This document shows positions 57,476-64,000 of a DNA stretch of 64,000 nt, in pieces. This DNA is from Malania oleifera (taxonomy: Eukaryota; Streptophyta; Magnoliopsida; Santalales; Ximeniaceae), in assembly GCF_029873635.1 (NCBI RefSeq), contig NC_080427.1, forward strand, positions 74,245,348 to 74,309,347, in the 5' to 3' direction. The stretch's first letter is position 1; every line of letters begins with the position of its first letter. Made by a program: the position numbers and the translations under genes. Under the pieces are notes generated by a model, which had not been told where the DNA came from, did no database searches, and saw only the letters and a program-made list of their open reading frames with translations.

Positions 57476-59288
57476 TGTGAGAACTCGAACCATGATAAAT
57501 GGGTTTAAATAAACAAGAGAGGGACATTTTGGTAAAATAGCAAGCCTCATCGACGAAGCCTTTGTTATTCTCGTCGATGAAATTTAGAGACTCGTCAACG
57601 AGGAGAAGCCGAGGAGTTTTGAAAAAATTGGTGATCTCAGATTCGTCGAAGAGGCCATCGATTCGTCGACGAAGTCAGTGAAAGATTCGTCAACGAGAAC
57701 ACCTTTTCGTCGACAATTGGCTCGGGTAAAAGGGCTATAAATAGAATATTCTTTACTTCCAAGCTAAGAAACTTCAATCTTATCTCTCTCTCTAGAACTC
57801 TCCCTACTCTCTCTCTCTCTCTAGATTTTTTCACCGATCGTTGTTGGAATCAGAAATCTGAAGTTATCACGAGGATCATGGAAGGATTCGCTACAAGTTC
57901 TACGGATTGGAATCCCGTTTCGGAGATTTTTGGGTTTTGGCATAAAATCAAGGTAAGGCTCGGTTTTCAATTCTGATCCGGTAGTTTAGTAGAGAACGGT
58001 CCTGTGAGTATATTCTGTAATGTGATTTGTAGGTTTTGGAACTCGGTACTCTGTTTAGGGGTCTTGTAGTTCGAGATTGACTATTCGGGGAAAAGGTAAG
58101 GGGAACTGTGTTTATATCGGTTATTTTTAAAATCGGACTCGGTGGAACTGTGGTTCACGGTCCTATGTGTGTTTTGACTACTCATTTGGGGGGGATCTAA
58201 TGGGGAAAACTATGAGTTTTTCATTATTACAATTTTGGGAAAAGGGGGCGACGGGCTGCATCCTGGGTTTTGTTGAAAATCGAGGGTATATGTTGATTTA
58301 TACTAGGTTATTGGGATGACCATGCCTTGACTTGTTTAAACTGTATTTGTTTGGAAAACCATGATTTAGATTACCGAATGGGTGTGGTTTTTTTGGTTAT
58401 ATGAGTATGCATATGTTGTACCTTGGTGAAATGCAAATAGGAACGGGGTTCTGAATTGTTCCAGGTTTGAAAATCCAGCTTTTGCCGAAGAGTGCGCAAT
58501 ACCACTAAATTGACCAACTTTTGAGCTGAAGGGTGTGCGAACACCCGATTTGCACCGGTTCAACGCTGATACTATGCTAGGTTGCGGGGGCACCGACGTT
58601 TGCCGAAGGGTGTGAAATATCACCAGACTGCCGGCATTTGCTGAAGGGTGTGGAATATCAACAGATCACCGGTTTTTACCGAAGGGTGTGAAATACCACT
58701 AGATAGTCTGGCTTCGAGCCGAAGGGTGTGACGACACCAGATTGTATTACTTGTTTTGAGAAAATACTGGAACTGGTTTTGATTGTTGTGATTATTGAAC
58801 TATGCATGTTAGTATGTCATGATAACATTCATATGCCACACACCGATATAACATGTGTTCTTCCTTACTGAGAGGTGTCTCACCCCTGCTGTACGTACAT
58901 TTTTACAGGTCTTTCAAGTAACTGGAACTAGCGTCCTGGTGTAGGAAGCGTAGTGGTCGGTGTACTACGTTTAGCGCTTGGGTAAGTGTTAGGACATTAT
59001 TTTTGATGGGGTGCCATTTTGAGATGTGTTTGGGCACCCGTATATACGTTTTTTATAGAGCCATGTTCTGCTCTTGTATAAACTCTAGTATGGTACTGTA
59101 TATATGTATATAGATGACCTTTTTTCGCTGCGTATATGTTTGTGATTGGATGTATTTAGGGTTCCTGAGAACCCCACGGGGTCAGACCCTCATCCATTGT
59201 ACTGTATCTTTGGATGTTTGATCGAATATAGGGACAAGTTAGATTACATTTTCACCCTTGGGCCCCATTTTGGGGTTCGGGGCGTGAT
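57476..59288 (+). repeat. 3' LTR of element P
   Basis: TGTGAGAACTCG to GGGGCGTGAT. TATAAATA at 57736-57743; palindrome cluster 57540-57716; minisatellite 58480-58740. U3 differs from the 5' LTR at roughly one base in ten with indels. The last about 480 bp differ at only a handful of positions. Confidence 0.9.
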
Positions 59289-59643
59289 GATGTGGTTGTT
59301 GATGAGGGTAGTCCTCACCTGATCCTTAGAGATGAGGGACTGCATGCAGGTGGGTTTTTCATTAACTCTTAGGGAAATGAGATGAGCGAGATGGTACAGT
59401 TTGAAGTGCAAAAAGAGTAATGCCTTGGTGATGGATGAAGGTAATAAGGGGGGAAAAGAAAGTCCAGAGGTGGTGGAAGATTGTTTTGTGCATTAGTCGA
59501 CCGGAAGAGTGTAGGGTGAAGATGTGCCTTTTGAATTTGGATCACTCGGAAAGAGCACAGTGATAAAGAAATGGGACATTTTTGAACCTACTTCATTCAT
59601 ATGGATAAGTTGAGTATTCCAAACTTTCGTCTTTAATCGACAT
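59289..59643. other. Unassigned sequence between P and J
   Basis: Should continue element N to the right of P, but I recognise no copia RT in it. Ends with GACAT, the left duplication of J. Confidence 0.4.
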
Positions 59644-61704
59644 TGTTGGAATTGGTGTATTCCCAAGAGGGGGTGAATTGGGTAATTAAAAATATTCTCC
59701 GTGGTCAATTCTGATTCCACAAACAGTATTACACAAACCTAGAGTCTTTCTATATAATCAAAAATCCAATCAAATATTCAAACAATTAAACACAAACATT
59801 CGAGTGCTGAAATTTAAATTGCAGAAATTAAAAGCAGACACAAGAAGTGTTATCGGGGTTCGACCAATATTGTCTACGTCCCCACTTCAGCTCACAAGCC
59901 CGAGGGTTTTACTAATATTCACTTAACAGGTGGAGCGACATCGGTTACAATCAGGTCAAATTACCAAGGCTAACCTCAACCTTTACATACAATCCTTCTG
60001 AGTTAGATTATCACCCCTTTAGGCCACACTAAAATACAACAAATATTCAATATAGATTTTGTGTACAATAATGTGTGCTTCTCCAATAAGCAAACTTGTA
60101 CAAATATAATCAATAGACTTAACAATGATGAGATCTATAAGCTTGGTGCAAATATGTGAAATAACACTCAAGGTAATGTCAATAATCAATCAAGTGTAAG
60201 AGTGTATTATCAGTCTATCTTTGAAACAATATATAAATATATATCAACTACAAATAGGGTTTCAAAGATTTTCAAGGAGTGTAATCTAAATATCTCAAAG
60301 TGATTTTCTCAAAATTTTAGCACAAGAGATAATAGAGCACAAGCTTGTCAAAAATATTTTTGCTTCGCAATCACAAAAAACAAGTTTGAGAGTCTTACAA
60401 TACAAATGCAAAGACTCACAAGCTAAAAAGTTTCCCCACACAATGAATTTATTAATTAAATCAGAGGGGAAGAATTTTGGCTTAATTCTCAATCAAAAAT
60501 CAACAAGCAATCAAAAGCAATGAGAGTTTGAGCAATAATTGGAAGTGTAGGATAACTTGGAATACTCTCACTCAATATTATTTTTCAAGAGAATGATCAA
60601 GGGAGGAGTATTTTGGTTTGTATTTGAGGGAAGAGCTCTAAAAAATTCAGAGGATATTTTCTTAATCAAAATCACTAATCTCTGCTTAATCTTTGCAAGT
60701 GAACACATATATATAGGCTCACTCAAAGACATAATCGTTGGGATATAAGGGTAATAATTAAATTTATTTTTAAACAAGTTTAGCCCAAATAACTCTATTT
60801 AACCCTTAATAACCCGCGGTAAAAATAGACCAATCTGAGATTTTCAGTCGCCTGATCCATAGGTTGGCCGCCCAAACACTCACAAAATGAAAAGTTCATT
60901 TTATCAATTCAGGTGCCCGGTGAAGGGTTTGGTTGGCTGGTCTAGGTGATTTTCCAACCTATTTAAGGTTCGCTAGCCTGAGCCTAAGTTCGGTCTTTTG
61001 AACTTCAACATTCGGTCGCTCAAGGTCAAAATAAATGTGAAGTTTGGGCGCCCGTAAACGATGAAAAAGTCTTCAATAAAAGTTCGGTCGACAGAAAACA
61101 CTCAGTTCATTTCAGTTCGGTCGCCCAACCTTTAGTTAACATTTTGAATTTCCACACTTTCGATCGATCGAAGCGTTTTCAACGCACAAGTTCGGTCCCC
61201 CAAAGCCCTTTCCAATTTAGAACTTAAGTCATATTTTTACCCCTAATTGCATAGATAATAGTGGGAAATTTTCAAAGTATTTGTATAAGGACCTAGGGTC
61301 TCTCTAAGGTCGTTTTGAGCTTGTAGTTCTTATCATACATGTCATGCATTACTTATTACAGACCAAGGAAAATAAAATGAAATACAATACAACTTGAAAC
61401 AAACAAGAAACTTCATGCTCTACTCCTTTGTAATATTGAGGATTGCACCAAATGATGTGCTCGTTTAAGTATTTCTTAGCTTTCATATCTCATCTTTCAT
61501 TCGTGCTAAGAAAAGTAAACATATTTATACACCTAACACATAGATAAGATACTATGGTTTGTCATAATCAAAATAAGAGACGAACTCAAAAAATCAATAA
61601 ACATCATTTGGTTTTCTTTTGGTTTTTGTTTATACACTTAACACACAGATAAGATACTATGGTTTGGCATAATCAAAATAGGAGACGGACTCAAAAAGTC
61701 AATA
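59644..61704 (-). mobile_element. Solo LTR J (Ty1/copia-like)
   Basis: Plus-strand left end TGTTGGAATTGG with AAGAGGGGGTGAATTGGG; right end GTCAATA (terminal CA apparently mutated). Exact duplication GACAT at 59639-59643 and 61705-61709. Minus sense gives the end boxes of F, G and I. Motif cluster (TTCGGTCGCCCAAC type) 60840-61200, TATATATA near 60707-60715. The 5' end of the LTR plus host flank is tandemly duplicated (61524-61735). Confidence 0.82.
60840..61200 (-). promoter_or_regulatory. U3 repeated-motif cluster, TTCGGTCGCCCAAC type, LTR J
   Basis: Words include CAGTCGCCTGA, GGCCGCCCAAAC, TTCGGTCGCTCAAGG, GGGCGCCCG, TTCGGTCGACAGAA, TTCGGTCGCCCAACC and TTCGATCGATCGAAG. They lie upstream in minus sense of TATATATA. 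Confidence 0.5.
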
Positions 61705-61735
61705 GACATCATTTGGTTCTCCTTTGGTTTTTGTT
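61524..61735. repeat. 105-bp tandem duplication across the J/host junction
   Basis: GATAAGATACTATGGTTTG at 61543 recurs at 61648. Each unit contains the LTR end, the GACAT/AACAT duplication and the flank CATCATTTGGTT with TTTGGTTTTTGTTTATA. The duplication therefore happened after J inserted. Confidence 0.85.
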
Positions 61736-62232
61736 TATATTTGATTTGTTTGGTTTTGATTACATATATACATATTTAGATTGATTTATTTGGATTATTG
61801 TATTGGTATTTATTTATTAAGAGATGATTTTTTATAGTTTCTATATAAATCTCGTATCTCCTGCTTGTTATCATGATTTTTCTAGAGTTAATAAAATTGA
61901 GATTCGGGTTAAAAAAAGAAATACTGGATTGGTCGTATATTTCACGAGAATATATTAATGAAGATATATACATATGGGTTAAGTGCGTAACTAGAAAAGC
62001 AGCCAGAATAATAGAAATTGGAGGCGGTGAAGAAGCGGCGCGCGGCCCAGCTTTAAAGGCGCGGCGAGGCCGGCGCCAATTAACCGAAAAGTAGGCTAAT
62101 TGAATGTACTGTTGCCGTTGGCATCCGCTCCCCAACTAATTTGACCCCTCTCTGCCCTCTCCCCTCCCTCACAACTCACAGCTCACGTACCCCATAGTCA
62201 ATACTATTCCAATCCACTACCAAAAATTAAAA
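61736..62232 (+). promoter_or_regulatory. GPAT upstream region
   Basis: Host promoter region between solo LTR J and the leader. It includes a short GC-rich island (about 62030-62085) with GGCCCA (62044-62049, a site II/TCP-like word) and GCCAAT (62074). AT-rich sequence lies to either side. No gene in this stretch; the 119-codon minus frame at 61776-62135 has no recognisable content. Confidence 0.35.
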
Positions 62233-62239
62233 TATAAAC
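62233..62239 (+). promoter_or_regulatory. Candidate TATA box of the GPAT gene
   Basis: TATAAAC about 225 bp before the ATG. A start some 30 bp downstream would put the CA and CT runs (62266-62298) and the pyrimidine-rich stretch to 62455 in the 5' leader, a Y-patch-like arrangement common in plants. Confidence 0.35.
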
Positions 62240-62457
62240 AAAACTAACCCTCTACAAAATTACACACACACACACACTCTATCTCTCTCTCTCTCTCAAC
62301 CACATAACTTATTCATGAGGACCGTAACAAGTAACCACAGCCCCACGCCGTTTTCTCCCCCTCTTTTTAAACCCCTTCATCCCTCTCTCCCCCCTCCCAT
62401 AACCCACCCACCTCACTCTCACACCACAACCCCGTCTCTCTCTCTCTCTCTCACGAC

Positions 62458-63078
62458 ATGGGAGCTAAGCAGTACCACTTCGAGCCAATCACAAAATGCA
62501 GCTCCGGCGGCCGATCCAACCAGACCGTGGCGGCAGACCTCGACGGCACCCTCCTGGTCTCCCGCAGCGCCTTCCCCTACTTCATGCTGGTGGCCCTTGA
62601 GGCCGGCAGCCTCCTCCGCGCCCTCCTCCTCCTCGCCTCCGTCCCCTTCGTCTACTTCACCTACCTCTTCCTCTCAGAGGCTTTCGCCATCAACACTTTC
62701 GTCTTCATCACCTTCGCCGGCCTCAAAATCCGCGACGTCGAGCTCGTTGCCCGCTCCGTCCTCCCCAAGTTCTACGCCGAGGACGTCCACCCCGACACCT
62801 GGCGGGTCTTCAATTCCTTCGGGAAGCGCTACATCGTCACGGCCAACCCCAGAATCATGGTGGAGCCGTTCGTGAAGAACTTCATGGGCGCCGATAAGGT
62901 TCTGGGGACGGAGCTGGAGGTGACCAAGTCCGGCAGGGCCACTGGGTTTACAAGGAAGCCTGGCGTTCTCGTGAGGGAGCACAAGAGGATGGCCGTGAAG
63001 AGAGAGTTTGGTGCCAATTTGCCAGATTTGGGACTCGGGGATAGAGAGACTGACTATCAGTTCATGTCCATTTGCAAG
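62458..63078 (+). CDS. GPAT6-like: Glycerol-3-phosphate acyltransferase, GPAT4/6/8 type, exon 1
   Basis: Exon 1 encodes 207 residues from [16 protein letters not shown]; the ATG is the first in frame after a CT-rich leader. The N-terminal half is a HAD-like phosphatase domain: motif I is DLDGTLL at residues 27-33, and GDRETD (194-199) near the exon end is the conserved acidic motif. In GPAT4/6/8 these residues are kept and the enzyme makes 2-monoacylglycerol from acyl-CoA and glycerol-3-phosphate for cutin (family knowledge). A hydrophobic segment at about 51-72 fits an ER membrane anchor. The acyltransferase box (HX4D) would be in later exons beyond the window. The exon ends at ICK before GT at 63079. 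GPAT6 versus GPAT4/8 is not settled. Confidence 0.9.
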
Positions 63079-64000
63079 GTTTGTTCTCCCAATTAATTCA
63101 GCCTTTTTTGTTTTGTTGCTTTTGTTTATGTTTAATTGTTGTGGTAGTGGCTCGATCTGTGCGCGACTTGGTCTCGTAACTCACCCTTGTTTTATCGTTT
63201 TCCTATTATTGTTGTGGCAGTCAAGTCTCGTAACTCACCCGCTTTTCTTTCTTTCTTCCTTATTTTTTTAAAAGAAATTTAATAATGAACAGTGCTCTAT
63301 GGGACGTACGAGTGGGATCTTAATTTATTTCATGCTTCGTTAATTTTCCATGAAAACGACTATCACGTGTAATTTTTTTAATTTTAAAAATAATTATAAT
63401 ATATATCATACAGTTTTATTTATATTTCTATCCTTAATTTGTATGAAAAACTTGAGAATCATTATTTTATTTTCTTCAAGCTCGAGCTCCTGGTAAAAAA
63501 TTTTAGAATGATACAATATTATGTTCCTCTTTGAAGAAATAAAAAATTAAAATAATTTTGTTCATAACCACACCTGTTGCAGTCTTGTTTTTCTCCCTTT
63601 AAATTCAGTTGTACTTCATTTATGAGGCTTTATATTTTCGTTTCTACTTCAAAGTAATTTTTGATGTATGTGGTAATTTTTTACTTTCATTTTCTTATAT
63701 ATATGAGAGATAATTAAATATTTTGAACTCTAGACATAATTTTCATGTTCACCTAGAAATTGATATGACCTATTCACATCAATTGTTTTTAAAATTTAAA
63801 GCCAATAAATCCTTCCACCAACCTAAAAAAAATTATTGGATAATTAACAAAAGGTAATGATGTGTTATTTGATGTTAAGCTTGGGTCTTCTTCATGCTTT
63901 TCTTACCAGATCTTTACCTTCAACTCAAGTGGCATGAGTAAGGGAAGTACGTGCCGTACCCCATTAGCATAAGGCATTCAAACCAAATTTAGATTTCTGG
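63079..64000 (+). other. GPAT intron 1, partial
   Basis: Begins GTTTGT after AAG, a good plant 5' splice site, in phase 0. The sequence is AT-rich with T-runs. I see no exon 2 start (expected coding after an AG acceptor) before the window end, so the intron exceeds 920 bp. No element recognised inside. Confidence 0.7.

Larger units (their letters stand above)
50915..59288 (+). mobile_element. Element P: two-LTR Ty3/gypsy chromovirus
   Basis: LTRs 50915-52711 and 57476-59288, primer binding site TGGTATCAGAGC at 52715, polypurine tract at 57463. Flanking 5 bp are AATGT (50910-50914) and GATGT (59289-59293), one mismatch; the 3' LTR end looks one base short. Gag, protease, RT, RNase H, integrase and chromodomain-like tail follow in order. 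An internal gag deletion, frameshifts near 53500-53670, 55040 and 56920, and several stops make it non-autonomous. The best preserved large element here. Confidence 0.9.

Noticed and set aside
61776..62135. 119-codon minus frame upstream of GPAT
   Set aside because: No motif, lies in the promoter region, opposite frame equally open; not supported as a gene.
62315..62875. 186-codon proline/serine-rich frame
   Set aside because: Out-of-frame shadow of GPAT exon 1; the in-frame product has clear family motifs. The minus frames at 62674 and 62829 are shadows too.
1..64000. tRNA, rRNA and other structural RNA genes
   Set aside because: No cloverleaf, A/B box pair or rRNA sequence recognised by eye; the tRNA-like words are only retrotransposon primer sites.

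Overview
This window is a piece of a large plant nuclear genome, most likely a woody dicot. The evidence is the density of LTR retrotransposons, nested several deep, the initiator-Met-type primer binding sites, and one plant-specific intron-containing gene at the right edge. I cannot name the species. Almost all coding signal belongs to decayed mobile elements. The only convincing host gene is the first exon of a GPAT4/6/8-type glycerol-3-phosphate acyltransferase (62458-63078), whose first intron runs past the window end.

Layout. 1-6557: 3' part of a Ty3/gypsy Tekay/Del-like chromovirus (element A) with its 3' LTR. 7315-9132: solo gypsy LTR (B). 9437-21243: solo LTR C holding a minus-strand gypsy element D, which holds solo LTR E, which holds solo LTR F; three of the four insertions have exact 5-bp target-site duplications. 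21640-25361: relic of a second gypsy clade (H) split by solo LTR G. 25362-32104: a complete two-LTR, gag-only element K on the minus strand. 34456-35616: an internally deleted hAT DNA transposon that keeps the transposase dimerisation tail. 36157-38329: solo LTR I inside an ATT microsatellite. 38950-41116: solo LTR L, same family as C. 42956-50914: Ty1/copia material (Q, M and N), with N interrupted by solo LTR O. 50915-59288: a two-LTR gypsy chromovirus P. 59644-61704: solo LTR J. 61705-64000: host promoter, GPAT exon 1 and start of intron 1.

How the parts relate. The gypsy elements A, D and P share one order (gag zinc knuckles, protease, RT, RNase H, integrase, chromodomain-like tail). All carry stop codons and frameshifts, so none is autonomous. 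Nine solo LTRs against two two-LTR elements indicate strong removal by LTR-LTR recombination.

The most unusual signal is not in coding sequence. LTRs of different families, both gypsy and copia-like, carry a cluster of short degenerate two-fold-symmetric motifs just upstream of the TATA box. The inner step is similar (GTCGAC, GCGAC or GTTGAC) but the arms differ by family: TCGTCGACGA; AAACCGTCGACGGTTT; GGTCGACCGAAC; CAGGCGACTGCC. In C and L, two LTRs of one family, the arms have been swapped while the rest of the LTR stays homologous. Many of the gypsy LTRs also carry a minisatellite in the middle. All comparisons were made by eye, so similarity statements are estimates.
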